From Butyrivibrio sp. VCD2006 (GTDB lineage Bacteria > Bacillota > Clostridia > Lachnospirales > Lachnospiraceae), in NCBI RefSeq assembly GCF_000423925.1, contig NZ_AUIX01000015.1:113747-177746 (forward strand): a DNA stretch of 64,000 nt, in the 5' to 3' direction. The position numbers and the translations under genes are program-made. Shown here one piece after another: positions 16,993 to 26,646 of this stretch. Position 1 is the first letter of the stretch; each line of letters opens with the position of its first letter. The notes under the pieces were generated by a model, which worked only from the letters and a program-made list of their open reading frames with translations, had not been told where the DNA came from and did no database searches.

Positions 16993-18999
16993 ATGAATAC
17001 AGAAACACAAATTGAATTCAATAAAATTAAAGATATGTGGGCGGGGCTCACAAGTACAGATTATGCAAAACAAAAGATAAGTGAGATAGACATCATGCTA
17101 AATGAACGCGACCTTAGAAAGGCGCTTCAGGATACTACGGACAGCCGCATGCTGATTGAAAAGCTTGGTAATCCACCAGTGCAGAATGTCACTGAGATAA
17201 GAGAGATTTTGACGATAGCAGATACAGGAAAATGTCTTACATCCTATCAGCTTGAGAGGGTGGAAAAGGTACTTGTTGCTGTGGAAAGGATGATGGATTA
17301 TCTTTCACGTGGGAAACAGTATGAAAACTCGCTTGCTTACTATGATGAAAACTTAAATCCGCTTTCCGAGCTTAAGGATGAAATCTGCAGACAGATAAGA
17401 AATGAAGAGGTGGATGACAGGGCAACAAAGGAACTCTATGAAATCAGGAATCAAATAACTTCCACTGAAGAAGCCATGAAGCAGAAGGCTGAGCAGATCA
17501 TCAGAAAAAACAAGACATATATGGCAGACTCTTACTACACCATGAGAAATGGCAGAGTTTGCGTGCCTGTAAAGAAGGAATACAGATTAAAGATACCGGG
17601 AAGTGTGATCGATAAATCAGCGACAGGGAATACGCTTTTCATCGAGCCCGAGGGTCTTGCCAAGTGCTATGAAGAGCTAGAGCTTCTTCGCATAGATGAG
17701 GAGAATGAGGTATATAAGATTCTCTATATTCTCACCGTGATGGTATCAGATAGTGCTGCGATATTGGAAGAAAACGTCAAGATGATGGAAAAGCTGGATT
17801 ACGTTTTTTCGAAGGGTAAGCTCAGTATTGATCTTGATTGCATTGAGCCGACCATCAATCTTGAGAGGCGCATAAAGCTTGTGAAAGCAAGGCATCCACT
17901 TATGGACAGAGAAGTAAATGTCCCGCTGGATTTTTCACTGGGAGATGGAGATGTAAACGGAATAGTGATAACCGGTCCGAACACCGGCGGTAAAACAGTT
18001 GCCATCAAGACGGTTATGCTAAGCTGCTACATGGCTCAGTGCGGGCTTCACGTTGCCTGCAAGGAGGCGGATATCTGCATGAACAGTAACTATCTGTCAG
18101 ACATTGGAGATGGGCAGAACTTGTCAGAGAACTTGTCGACTTTCTCGGCACACATTAAAAATGTTCTGGATATTCTTGCGCAGGTGAACCATGAAAGCCT
18201 TGTTATCATGGACGAGCTCGGCTCAGGAACAGACCCGGCAGAGGGCATGGGAATCGCAACCGCCATACTTGAAGAACTTAGAAAAAGCGGAGCAAATTTC
18301 CTTGTTACAACCCATTACCCCGAGATCAAGGATTACGCTTCAAGGGCTGAGCATGTTGTGAATGCAAGAATGGCCTTTGATAAAGAGACACTACGCCCGA
18401 CCTATGAGATGATAATCGGTGAGGCCGGAGAGAGCTGCGCTTTCTATATTGCTGAGAGACTTGGCATGCCTGAAGAAATGCTGAAGGTTGCTGCTAAGGC
18501 TGCTTATGGTGATGATGCGGTAAGGGAGCGTGAGGTTTTAGATAAGGCAGGTATGGGTTCCTCAGATGGAGTGGGGACAGACTGTGGTTTTGAGCCATTT
18601 GATGAAATTGGGACAGCTAGTGGTTATGAGGCTTCCGATAAAAAGAGATCAGCAAGAAAGCTGAGTGGAAGCAGAATCGAAAAAATCAAGAAGACTCACT
18701 ACACCGCAGAGCTGGAACAGAAATTCAGCATAGGTGACAGCGTAATGGTCTATCCTGACAAGAAGATAGGAATTGTCTGTGAACCCATAAATAAAAAGGG
18801 GATCCTCAGGGTGCAACTGCCAAACAAGAAGATTTACATAAATCACAAGAGGGTTAAGTTGCACGTAAAGGCAGAAGAGCTTTACCCTGAAGATTACGAT
18901 TTTTCAATTATCTTCGATACTGTGGCGAACCGTAAGGCGAGGCATGAAATGAGTAGGAAGCTCACAGATAAGGTCATTGTTTATGATGAAAATAGCTGA
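16993..18999 (+). CDS. MutS2-like ATPase lacking the Smr domain
   Basis: This is a 668-residue protein. ATG 16993 has GAGGAGG 6-12 bases upstream; an apparent upstream start at 16897 lies in the repeat. A long helical lever region (about 20-320) leads to the MutS ATPase with Walker A GPNTGGKT at 328-335, LSENLSTFSAHI and Walker B VIMDELGSGTDPAEG. The C-terminus (YPDKKIGIVCEPI, INHKRVKLHV) resembles the SH3-like region of MutS2, but the Smr endonuclease motif is absent. MutS2 proteins act on recombination intermediates and, in Bacillus, on stalled ribosomes. The loss of Smr suggests an ATPase-only variant. A low-complexity insert is at about 515-545. Confidence 0.85.
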   Translation: MNTETQIEFNKIKDMWAGLTSTDYAKQKISEIDIMLNERDLRKALQDTTDSRMLIEKLGNPPVQNVTEIREILTIADTGKCLTSYQLERVEKVLVAVERMMDYLSRGKQYENSLAYYDENLNPLSELKDEICRQIRNEEVDDRATKELYEIRNQITSTEEAMKQKAEQIIRKNKTYMADSYYTMRNGRVCVPVKKEYRLKIPGSVIDKSATGNTLFIEPEGLAKCYEELELLRIDEENEVYKILYILTVMVSDSAAILEENVKMMEKLDYVFSKGKLSIDLDCIEPTINLERRIKLVKARHPLMDREVNVPLDFSLGDGDVNGIVITGPNTGGKTVAIKTVMLSCYMAQCGLHVACKEADICMNSNYLSDIGDGQNLSENLSTFSAHIKNVLDILAQVNHESLVIMDELGSGTDPAEGMGIATAILEELRKSGANFLVTTHYPEIKDYASRAEHVVNARMAFDKETLRPTYEMIIGEAGESCAFYIAERLGMPEEMLKVAAKAAYGDDAVREREVLDKAGMGSSDGVGTDCGFEPFDEIGTASGYEASDKKRSARKLSGSRIEKIKKTHYTAELEQKFSIGDSVMVYPDKKIGIVCEPINKKGILRVQLPNKKIYINHKRVKLHVKAEELYPEDYDFSIIFDTVANRKARHEMSRKLTDKVIVYDENS

Positions 19000-19020
19000 A
19001 GTCCTTTGACAAAGCCGTGT

Positions 19021-19066
19021 AAAAGCAGACTGAATGTGTGATTTGATGCATCAGTCTGCTTTTTTT
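19021..19066 (+). terminator. Rho-independent terminator
   Basis: AAAAGCAGACTGA pairs with TCAGTCTGCTTTT around a 17-base loop, followed by TTT. It ends the mutS2-like gene. Confidence 0.88.
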
Positions 19067-19099
19067 GCTATGCTAACTGTGGTGTTTAAGGGGAAGGTT

Positions 19100-20545
19100 A
19101 TGACAAAGAAGATTATTAGAAGACTGATTTTTGTTTTCATATTGGTGTTGGCAGTTGTTTTCGGGATAATGCACTACGACAAAACTGAATACACAAGGGA
19201 TAATCTTGAAGAATATGTCTGCAGGATGTGCGAACTCTCTGATGTTCCCGGATTCTCAGCTGCCATAATAGATGGTGATAACGAATATTACATAAACTAT
19301 GGTGAAGGAATTGATGAAAACAGCAGATTTGAGCTTGCATCGACCACCAAGGCTTTTACAGCGCTGGGCATTTTGAAGCTTGAAAAAGAGGGCAAACTAA
19401 GTATTGCTGATCCTGCAACTAAGTATATTCCTTGGTTTAAGCCTACTTACAAAGGAAATGCCTACGATATTACAATTGAAAATCTTTTGTGCCACACAAG
19501 TGGAATACCGGTGTGGACTATTACAACAATTCCGGAAGGTGATGCCACCAAGGAAGGGGAGCTTACAAAAACAATTGAGAATATCAAGGATGTAAAGCTT
19601 AGCTCCAAGCACGGAACGCATCACGAGTATGCGACCATCAATTATGATGTGCTCGGACTTATTATCGAAGAGGTGACTGGTGAAAAGTATGAGGATTATA
19701 TTTCTGAGCAGATACTTAAGCCTGTGGGAATGGAGAATTCACTTTTTAGGGTAAGTGATGAGGAAAATGATGAGTGTGTTCAGGGATATAAGACCATGTT
19801 TTTTAAGGCTCATCCTTACGATGCTCCGTCATATTACGGCAATACAGCAGCAGGATACCTGGTTTCTTCAACATCGGAGCTTATGAAGTGGATAGAGATA
19901 TGGAGCAGGGAAGGTTATGGGACACTGGATTATTCTGATGTTGAAAATGAGACCATAGAGTCTAAATCCTTAGACAAAGAGAATAAGTCTTTAGGATATG
20001 TTTTTTCAGATATTGTCGGAGAGACTCTGGGTCACGATGTATCAAAGACAGATAATTACTACGCGGGTTGGAACATTTATGATACGTATATCTGCCATGG
20101 CGGGAATAATCCCAACTTTTCTTCACAGGTGATAATAGCCAGAGACAGGCAGCAGGGCGTATTCGCGTTATCCAGTCTGGCAGGCTCATCGGCGACCAGA
20201 ATAGCTGACGGGATTTACAGAATTCTCCTGGGAGAGAAGCTGAAGATCGGACTTCAGATTGATGATAATGAACTGATAGATTTTCTTTCTATTGAGTTGA
20301 TGCTGCTATTTATATATTTTACTTTGCTATTTTGGGATAAAAAATCGAAGGCATCATGCGTGAAAAGAATTGCGGGAAGTGCAGTTTTTATTGCAGCATT
20401 GGTTATCCTGCCGGTTGTTTTCCACTATCCGCTGACAATGATTTATGTATGGTTCCCTTTTACGGCCAGTATTGCTTTGGGGGTGAGTGTAATACTAGCG
20501 GTGATAAATATATTAGCGGGATGTACTTGGGTACGCCAAGTGTGA
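19100..20545 (+). CDS. Membrane-anchored serine hydrolase, class C beta-lactamase/PBP4-like family
   Basis: This is a 481-residue protein. ATG 19100 follows AGGGGAAGG; an earlier in-frame ATG at 19034 is inside a terminator. An N-terminal TM anchor (about 5-24) is followed by the hydrolase domain with the S-x-x-K motif STTK (about 83-86), a tyrosine motif in EYATINYDVLG (YAT in place of the usual YSN) and HGG near residue 334. Three TM segments lie at the C-terminus (about 397-480). The domain is therefore outside the membrane. It may be a peptidase or esterase on peptidoglycan or peptides; beta-lactam resistance is not implied. Confidence 0.85.
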   Translation: MTKKIIRRLIFVFILVLAVVFGIMHYDKTEYTRDNLEEYVCRMCELSDVPGFSAAIIDGDNEYYINYGEGIDENSRFELASTTKAFTALGILKLEKEGKLSIADPATKYIPWFKPTYKGNAYDITIENLLCHTSGIPVWTITTIPEGDATKEGELTKTIENIKDVKLSSKHGTHHEYATINYDVLGLIIEEVTGEKYEDYISEQILKPVGMENSLFRVSDEENDECVQGYKTMFFKAHPYDAPSYYGNTAAGYLVSSTSELMKWIEIWSREGYGTLDYSDVENETIESKSLDKENKSLGYVFSDIVGETLGHDVSKTDNYYAGWNIYDTYICHGGNNPNFSSQVIIARDRQQGVFALSSLAGSSATRIADGIYRILLGEKLKIGLQIDDNELIDFLSIELMLLFIYFTLLFWDKKSKASCVKRIAGSAVFIAALVILPVVFHYPLTMIYVWFPFTASIALGVSVILAVINILAGCTWVRQV

Positions 20546-20552
20546 GACAACC

Positions 20553-20615
20553 GGGACGGTTCTCATTGACTCACTATTTAGCCAGAGAGAATGGAATGGG
20601 ATACTAGAGTCAATG
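20553..20615. repeat. Second GGGACGG-type palindromic repeat
   Basis: GGGACGGTTCTCATTGACTC matches the start of the units at 16884. CATTGACTC at 20564-20572 pairs with GAGTCAATG at 20607-20615. It sits in the 311-base gap 20546-20856. The gap also has an ACATGT-type inverted repeat around 20711-20748. Confidence 0.65.
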
Positions 20616-20772
20616 GGAAGTCAGGGGAAAGCTTGTGGTACTAAAGCATTAAAAAAGAGCGTAGATTCTGAATGCACAGAATTGTTGCCACAGTAAAACA
20701 TAGCGAAAAGACATGTTGGAATATGCCAGGTGAGCTGCGAACATGTCCTAACATTGAAATATAAAACAGTGT

Positions 20773-20814
20773 AAAAACAGGCTAAAGGCGTGAAAGCAAA
20801 GGCCTGTTTTTTGT
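20773..20814 (+). terminator. Rho-independent terminator
   Basis: AAAAACAGGC at 20773-20782 pairs with GCCTGTTTTT around a 19-base loop and is followed by TTGTTTTG. Confidence 0.8.
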
Positions 20815-20856
20815 TTTGTGATAATTTGTATCAAGAGAAGGAAGGAGGTATAGATA

Positions 20857-21837
20857 ATGGTAGTAAGTAAGACAAAATATGAGGCTTCGGAAGCGGAGAT
20901 TAAGGAATTGTTTGCTTTACATAAAGTTGGAGATGTAACTGAAATTGCACCGTTGGGGAATGGAGAATTCAATGCAGCATATAAGGTTACATGTGATAAT
21001 GGAGTTAGCTACGCTTTAAAGATAGCACCCCCGGAAAATGCGAAGGTTCTTAGCTATGAGAAAAATATGATGGAATCTGAGGTTTTCTGGTACTCGCAAA
21101 TGCATGAAAAGACAGATATTCTCTGCCCTAAGGTTTATGCCTCTGATTTTTCAAAGGAAGTGATAAAGAGTAACTGCTTCATCATGGAGATGATGGAGGG
21201 GGAACCCTTGTGGGCGATGAATTTCTCCGATAAGGAATATGAAGAGGTCCAAAAGCAGAAGATCTGCATGCTCACAAAAATCCATAGAATCACAAATGAC
21301 AGATTTGGATATATGCAGATGGGACTTATGCCTTCATGGTATGAGGCGCTTAGGAATATGGCACTTAAGCTTGTTACTGACTGTAAAGAGCTTGGCTATG
21401 GTACACCTGATGGAGAAAAGTTTATAAGCCTTATCGATAAACATGAAAAGCTCCTTAGAGCAGTGCCTTGTCGCATGGTGAACTTTGATCTTTGGGACAG
21501 CAATGTTTTATTTAATGCAGGGACAGGGAAAATTTGTTGGATTGACCCTGAACGTGGTTTTTGGGGTGATCCTGTTGCAGACTTTATCACGCTTGGATCC
21601 GGCCAGAAGTCGCCGCTTTCAGATAAGCAGAAGGAACTTGATATTTATAATGAGATGGCGGAGGAGAAAATTCAGCTGACAAAGGATACAGAGATCAGAT
21701 ATGCCCTTGCTGTTTGCTATCTTGCGCTAATTGAAGAAGTAGAAAAATATGTCAGATATGAGTCAGATGATCCCACATACATCAGGAATACTGTTGATTC
21801 AAGAGACATGTATGATATGGCATTTGGGATCCTCTGA
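20857..21837 (+). CDS. APH/choline-kinase-like phosphotransferase
   Basis: This is a 326-residue cytoplasmic protein with AAGGAGG before the ATG. The protein-kinase-like small-molecule fold is shown by the nucleotide loop LGNGEFNAAYKV, the ATP lysine in YALKIAP, the Brenner-like catalytic motif NFDLWDSN (Asp present; the usual first His is Asn) and the metal motif IDPERGFWGDPVAD. Known members phosphorylate aminoglycosides, homoserine, choline or other alcohols. The MATE gene begins 19 bases downstream, so a resistance pair is plausible but unproven. Confidence 0.85.
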   Translation: MVVSKTKYEASEAEIKELFALHKVGDVTEIAPLGNGEFNAAYKVTCDNGVSYALKIAPPENAKVLSYEKNMMESEVFWYSQMHEKTDILCPKVYASDFSKEVIKSNCFIMEMMEGEPLWAMNFSDKEYEEVQKQKICMLTKIHRITNDRFGYMQMGLMPSWYEALRNMALKLVTDCKELGYGTPDGEKFISLIDKHEKLLRAVPCRMVNFDLWDSNVLFNAGTGKICWIDPERGFWGDPVADFITLGSGQKSPLSDKQKELDIYNEMAEEKIQLTKDTEIRYALAVCYLALIEEVEKYVRYESDDPTYIRNTVDSRDMYDMAFGIL

Positions 21838-21856
21838 CAGATAAAGAGGAGTTAAA

Positions 21857-23230
21857 ATGAACAAAAATATAAAAAGGATACTTGCTATAGCGATTCCTAT
21901 CATGCTATCTAACCTGATTTCTCAGCTTCAGATGATGATAGATCGCGTATTCATAGGAAGACTTTCTCTCGAGAGCATGAGTGCCGTGGGTAATGCCTCT
22001 ACACCTATGTGGACAACCATGAGTGCAATCTTTGCACTTACTACCGGTGCAACCATACTTGTGAGCCAGGCCTATGGTGCAAAGGAAATTGAGAAAGCAA
22101 AGAAAACACTTGCATCGCTGTTTAAATATAATAATGCACTTGGAATAATCTTATTTCTATTCTGGTTTATATGTCCGCAGGTTGCGTTTAACCTGATGGG
22201 TGTGGATGAGAGTATCATCGGAATGAGTATCGACTATGCCCGCTATTTTGCACCGATATTCATATTGACCGGAGGTGGGGCTTCTATAAGCTGCATGCTT
22301 CAGGTGAGCCAGAAGACACAGATAATGATATGGTACGGCGTATCGAGATCCGTAGCAAATGTAATACTTGATTACGTGATGATCTTCGGACATTTCGGAT
22401 TCCCTGCTATGGGAGTAAAGGGAGCAGCTCTGGCAACAACTATTGCGGAATTATTAGGTGATGCAATAGTACTTATATACGTGCTTACTACAAAGGATCT
22501 GGAGCTTAGACCATCGTTATCAGACATACTAAGAGCAAAGTTTGGACTGTTTGTTGAAACAATCAAATACGGTGCACCTGCTGCTTGCGAAGATTTCGCG
22601 TGGAATCTTGGGAATCTTTATCTTATAGCAATGCTTAATCAGGTTTCAGTAAAAGCTGCGGGAATCCATTCCATCGTATTCGGAGTAGAGGTTATGGCGG
22701 TTGTTTTGGTTTCATCAATAGGAACCGCAACGCTTTCTCTTTCGGGATTTGAAACAGGTAAAAAGAGTGTTAAGGGCGTATGGGACGTTGTGCTTTCGTC
22801 AGCATTCCTTAGCTGGGCGATTTGTGCTGTAACACTCATAATATTCGTCATATTCCCGGGACAGATACTCGGATTATTTACAGTTGATAAAGAAGTTCTT
22901 GCTGCGGCCGGCCTTTATCTTCTTATTGCAGGGTTAGATTTGTTCCCTAAGGCCGGTAACATGATCTTTGGCTCCGGAATCAAGGGGTATGGAGAACCTT
23001 CATGGATGCTTAAGACTCAGCTTATCGGAACTGTGTTTGTTATCACAGCAAGCACTATTATGATCACACAGCTTCATATGGGTATTATGGAGATATTCAT
23101 TCTGGTAGTTGTGGATGAGACTCTTAGATTTGTTCTTAATTATGCAAAACTGAATCATATTAGAAGGAAAAGCGGAGTTCTGGAGAATTCAGGAAATGCT
23201 GCTGACCAGCTGGCCAGGAAATGCGTTTAA
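21857..23230 (+). CDS. MATE-family efflux transporter
   Basis: This is a 457-residue inner-membrane protein with about 12 TM helices. AAAGAGGAG precedes the ATG. It starts MNKNIKRILAIAIPIMLSNL and has the family signature region around MMIDRVFIGRLSLESMSAVG and TGATILVSQAYGA. MATE proteins export cationic drugs or metabolites in exchange for Na+ or H+. It is probably cotranscribed with the phosphotransferase gene just upstream. Its identity with the second MATE at 49475 is clearly low. Confidence 0.92.
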   Translation: MNKNIKRILAIAIPIMLSNLISQLQMMIDRVFIGRLSLESMSAVGNASTPMWTTMSAIFALTTGATILVSQAYGAKEIEKAKKTLASLFKYNNALGIILFLFWFICPQVAFNLMGVDESIIGMSIDYARYFAPIFILTGGGASISCMLQVSQKTQIMIWYGVSRSVANVILDYVMIFGHFGFPAMGVKGAALATTIAELLGDAIVLIYVLTTKDLELRPSLSDILRAKFGLFVETIKYGAPAACEDFAWNLGNLYLIAMLNQVSVKAAGIHSIVFGVEVMAVVLVSSIGTATLSLSGFETGKKSVKGVWDVVLSSAFLSWAICAVTLIIFVIFPGQILGLFTVDKEVLAAAGLYLLIAGLDLFPKAGNMIFGSGIKGYGEPSWMLKTQLIGTVFVITASTIMITQLHMGIMEIFILVVVDETLRFVLNYAKLNHIRRKSGVLENSGNAADQLARKCV

Positions 23231-23340
23231 TATAGGACGAGAATCAAAATTTTTTCCGCAAAAAGTCAAGAAACCTTCCTCCTTACATGCTATAACTTAT
23301 TTATCGGACCGATATGTAGCAAAAAATGGAGAGCTTAAGA

Positions 23341-23457
23341 ATGGCTAACAGTGTTGAAACTCACATTGGAGCTTTTATCGGGTTCCCTGACAGAGTCAGC
23401 GCCAAGAACGTCTTTGATGAAATTGCAAAAAACATTGATGAAATTCATAATCTTTAA
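23341..23457 (+). CDS. Small ORF of 38 residues, unknown function
   Basis: The ORF starts MANSVETHIGAFIGFPDRVS and ends DEIAKNIDEIHNL. It has GGAGAG 6-11 bases before the ATG, and a strong terminator begins 5 bases after its stop, so it looks like a complete small gene. No TM or signal peptide is visible and I do not recognise the family. It may instead be a fragment. Confidence 0.5.
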   Translation: MANSVETHIGAFIGFPDRVSAKNVFDEIAKNIDEIHNL

Positions 23458-23462
23458 AATGG

Positions 23463-23493
23463 AACCTCATGTCGGCAGACATGAGGTTTTTTA
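23463..23493 (+). terminator. Rho-independent terminator
   Basis: AACCTCATGTC and GACATGAGGTT form a perfect 11-bp stem on a GGCA loop, then TTTTAC. Confidence 0.9.
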
Positions 23494-23596
23494 CTTAATA
23501 AGATATTTCCTCGTTTTTTTTCATGCAAAAAAGCGCAATGACAATGGGCTTTAAAAGGAAAGTGTAAGCCTCATTATTAAATTGTAAAAAATCTAA

Positions 23597-23657
23597 TTGA
23601 CAAGATACCCTATAGGGGTATATGATGCAACTATCAGGGAATACCCCTTGGGGGTAT
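23597..23657 (+). promoter_or_regulatory. Copper-responsive promoter with two CsoR operators
   Basis: TTGACA at 23597-23602 and TATGAT at 23621-23626 make a good promoter with an 18-base spacer. ATACCCTATAGGGGTAT at 23605-23621 fills the spacer, and a second palindrome, ATACCCCTTGGGGGTAT at 23641-23657, lies downstream, before the csoR ribosome site. These match known CsoR boxes (two TACCC half-sites around a G/C core). CsoR without Cu(I) would block polymerase; copper would release it. Confidence 0.88.
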
Positions 23658-23673
23658 GTTAAGGAGATATCAT

Positions 23674-24012
23674 ATGGCAAAAGATTTAGATACAACAGAA
23701 GAGATACAGGAAACGTGCGAATGCTGCTGCTCAGGCAAGACCAAGGAGAGAGACGAAAAAGAGTTTAAGGACCTCATGAATAGATTAAAGAGAATTGAGG
23801 GACAGGTCAGAGGCGTTGAGGGGATGCTTCAGAATGACGCATATTGCACGGATATTCTGATGCAGGTTTCGGCGATTACCAGTGCTCTTAATAGCTTTAA
23901 CAAGGCACTTCTGGCTAATCATATGAAAACCTGCGTTGTGGACAACATAAAAGAAGGCAACGAAGAAGTGATAGATGAGCTTGTGACAACTTTGCAGAAG
24001 CTTATGAAATAA
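23674..24012 (+). CDS. csoR: CsoR-family copper-sensing repressor
   Basis: This is a 112-residue protein. ATG 23674 follows AAGGAGAT; the ATG at 23656 overlaps the second operator. The core is the all-helical CsoR/RcnR fold: LMNRLKRIEGQVRGVEGML, DAYCTDILMQVSAITSAL and ANHMKTCVVDNI. The Cys-His-Cys copper ligands fit C in YCTD, H in NHMKTC and C in that motif. An N-terminal CECCCSG extension adds extra cysteines that may bind metal. It is the first gene of the operon with copA. Confidence 0.92.
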   Translation: MAKDLDTTEEIQETCECCCSGKTKERDEKEFKDLMNRLKRIEGQVRGVEGMLQNDAYCTDILMQVSAITSALNSFNKALLANHMKTCVVDNIKEGNEEVIDELVTTLQKLMK

Positions 24013-24086
24013 CTACTTTACAGAAGTTTATGAAATGATTGTTTTGCAGAAGCTTGTGAAATAACTAAGAAGATATAGGTGAAAAT

Positions 24087-26639
24087 ATGGAGCAATACAA
24101 GGTAACAGGAATGAGCTGTGCCGCCTGCCAGACCAGAGTTGAGAAGGCGGTTAGTGCTGTTGATGGTGTTGACAGCTGTGCGGTGAGCCTCTTAACAAAT
24201 TCAATGGGCGTCGAGGGAACTGCCAGACCGGAGGATATCATAGCTGCGGTCGAGGCAGCAGGCTATGGCGCCAGCATTAAAAATGGCAGTGATAATAAAG
24301 GTACGGCAGCAGCTTCTGATGATTCATTAGCTGATACTGAGACACCCAAAATGAAAAAGAGACTGATAGCTTCGGTCATCTTTTTAATTCCCCTTTTGTA
24401 TGTTTCTATGGGACATATGCTTTGGGACTGGCCTCTGCCGGGATTCCTTGATGGCAATCATGTGGCCATGGGACTATATCAGCTATTGCTGTCCGGAATC
24501 ATCCTGGTGATCAATCAGAAGTTTTTTATTAGTGGCTTCAGAGGTCTTATCCACCGTTCTCCGAATATGGATACCCTGGTAGCGCTGGGAGCTACTGCAT
24601 CGTTTTCATATAGCGTAGTCGCGCTTTTTGGAATGACAGGCGCGGTGCTTGATAATAACACCGATCAGGTCATGTACTACATGAATCAGTTTTACTTTGA
24701 GGCAGCAGCCACGATTCTTACGCTTATCACCGTGGGGAAAATGCTCGAGGCAAGATCCAAGGGAAAAACCACTAATGCTCTCAAAGGTTTAATGGATCTT
24801 TCTCCGAAAACTGCGGTTGTGCTGCGTGATGGCATTGAGAACACAGTTCCGATCGAAGCCGTAAAGGTCGGAGACAGATTCGTGGTTAGGCCCGGGGACA
24901 GCATACCTGTCGATGGTATTGTCAAAGAGGGAGAGAGTGCGGTAAATGAGGCAGCACTTACAGGAGAAAGTCTCCCGGTTGAGAAGAGCGCAGGAGATAC
25001 AGTATCTGCGGCCACCATAAACACTTCAGGTTATATGGTTTGCGAGGCCACAAGAGTAGGCGAGGATACAACTCTTTCGGCTATTATAAAAATGGTAAGT
25101 GACGCCGCTGCAACAAAGGCACCAATTGCTAAGATCGCTGACAAGGTATCGGGAGTTTTTGTTCCGGTGGTTATTGGAATTGCGGTTATTACATTTTTTG
25201 CATGGCTCCTTGCTGGTCAGGGCGTAGGCTATGCGATGGCCAGAGCTGTTTCGGTACTTGTTATCAGCTGCCCCTGTGCGCTGGGACTTGCAACTCCGGT
25301 GGCGATCATGGTAGGAAACGGCATCGCTGCGAAAACCGGAATCCTGTTTAAAACGGCAGCTTCACTTGAGCAGGCAGGCAAGACACAGATAGTCGCTCTT
25401 GATAAAACAGGAACAATTACAACCGGTGAGATGAAGGTTACTGATCTTATCGCAGCACCTTCGGTATCCGAGGACGAACTTCTTAGAACAGCGTACGCGC
25501 TGGAGTCCAAGAGTGAGCATCCAATTTCCAGGGCCGTGACTGAATATGCATCAGGAAAAAATGTCGAGCTTTCAGACACTACAGAATTCGAGGCTTTGTC
25601 GGGAAAAGGACTTAAGGCAAGACAGGGCAGCGATGCTATATATGGCGGAAACCTCCAATATATTGAGAGCGTTGCCGGTAAGATTACGGATGAAATCAGA
25701 CAGAAAATTGACAGTCTTTCAAGACTTGGAAAGACACCGATTTTGATAGCTAAAAACGATAAACTTCTTGGTGTGATCGGTGTTTCGGATGTGATCAAGG
25801 AAGATTCACCGCAGGCAATTTCGGAGCTTAAAAAGCTGGGAGTTCATGTGGTCATGCTGACAGGTGACAATGAAGTGACGGCGGAGGCTATAGCAAAACA
25901 GGCGGGTGTCGATGAGGTTGTCGCTTCAGTTAAGCCTGATGGAAAAGAGGCAGTTGTAAGACAGCTCATGGAGCATGGAATGGTAACCATGGTTGGAGAC
26001 GGGATAAATGATGCACCTGCTCTTACTTCCGCAAACCTTGGAATTGCCATCGGTGCAGGAACGGATGTTGCCATCGATGCAGCAGATGTTGTTTTAATGA
26101 AGAGCAGCATTAAGGATGTTGCAGCGGCCATCAGAATATCAAGAAGTACACTTCGGAATATTCATGAAAATCTTTTCTGGGCATTCTTCTACAATGTTTT
26201 GGGAATACCGCTCGCTGCAGGCTGTTATGTGGCAGCCTTTGGATGGGAGCTTAACCCTATATTCGGTGCTGCAGCCATGGGACTTTCAAGCTTTTGCGTA
26301 GTATCAAATGCGCTGCGTCTCAACTGGATAAAGCCCTATGACAATACAAAAGATAAAGCCATTAAAAATGCCGTAACAGGTATTTTAATAGAAAAAGAAA
26401 TTAAAAATGAAACAGTAAAGGAGACAAATGAAATGAAGATTACAGTTAACGGAATGATGTGTGAGCACTGCGAGGCACATGTAAAGAAGGCACTTGAGGC
26501 AATAGATGGTATTGACAGCGCAGTAGCATCTCATAAGGATAACCTTGTTACTATAACCAATTCAAAGGATGTAGATGAAGCTGCTATTAAAGCTGCAGTT
26601 GAAGATGCCGGTTATGAGTTCGCCGGAATCACTGAATAA
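24087..26639 (+). CDS. copA: Copper-translocating P1B-type ATPase with N- and C-terminal HMA domains
   Basis: This is an 850-residue inner-membrane pump for Cu(I) export. An N-terminal metal-binding domain carries MSCAAC (Cys11, Cys14). Eight TM helices follow, with the ion-site motif CPC at 395-397. TGES and the phosphorylation motif DKTGTIT (Asp439), HP in SEHPISRAV and GDGINDAP are all present. A second HMA domain at the C-terminus (about 783-850) carries MMCEHC (Cys792, Cys795), joined by a Lys/Glu-rich linker. That domain is the size of CopZ. An AAAGGAG site precedes its Met783, so it may also be made alone. Confidence 0.93.
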   Translation: MEQYKVTGMSCAACQTRVEKAVSAVDGVDSCAVSLLTNSMGVEGTARPEDIIAAVEAAGYGASIKNGSDNKGTAAASDDSLADTETPKMKKRLIASVIFLIPLLYVSMGHMLWDWPLPGFLDGNHVAMGLYQLLLSGIILVINQKFFISGFRGLIHRSPNMDTLVALGATASFSYSVVALFGMTGAVLDNNTDQVMYYMNQFYFEAAATILTLITVGKMLEARSKGKTTNALKGLMDLSPKTAVVLRDGIENTVPIEAVKVGDRFVVRPGDSIPVDGIVKEGESAVNEAALTGESLPVEKSAGDTVSAATINTSGYMVCEATRVGEDTTLSAIIKMVSDAAATKAPIAKIADKVSGVFVPVVIGIAVITFFAWLLAGQGVGYAMARAVSVLVISCPCALGLATPVAIMVGNGIAAKTGILFKTAASLEQAGKTQIVALDKTGTITTGEMKVTDLIAAPSVSEDELLRTAYALESKSEHPISRAVTEYASGKNVELSDTTEFEALSGKGLKARQGSDAIYGGNLQYIESVAGKITDEIRQKIDSLSRLGKTPILIAKNDKLLGVIGVSDVIKEDSPQAISELKKLGVHVVMLTGDNEVTAEAIAKQAGVDEVVASVKPDGKEAVVRQLMEHGMVTMVGDGINDAPALTSANLGIAIGAGTDVAIDAADVVLMKSSIKDVAAAIRISRSTLRNIHENLFWAFFYNVLGIPLAAGCYVAAFGWELNPIFGAAAMGLSSFCVVSNALRLNWIKPYDNTKDKAIKNAVTGILIEKEIKNETVKETNEMKITVNGMMCEHCEAHVKKALEAIDGIDSAVASHKDNLVTITNSKDVDEAAIKAAVEDAGYEFAGITE
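26433..26639 (+). CDS. copZ: Possible internal start giving a CopZ-like chaperone
   Basis: In frame with copA, ATG 26433 begins [19 protein letters not shown], a complete 68-residue HMA domain like CopZ. AAAGGAG at 26417-26423 is 9 bases upstream, as for a normal gene. If used, the locus yields both a CopA with a tethered chaperone and a free chaperone. Alternatively copZ was once a separate gene and fused to copA by loss of a stop. Translation from this start is inference. Confidence 0.45.
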   Translation: MKITVNGMMCEHCEAHVKKALEAIDGIDSAVASHKDNLVTITNSKDVDEAAIKAAVEDAGYEFAGITE

Positions 26640-26646
26640 TTTACTA

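Noticed and set aside
19034..19099. Earlier start for the serine hydrolase
   Set aside because: It lies in the loop of the preceding terminator; AGGGGAAGG supports ATG 19100.
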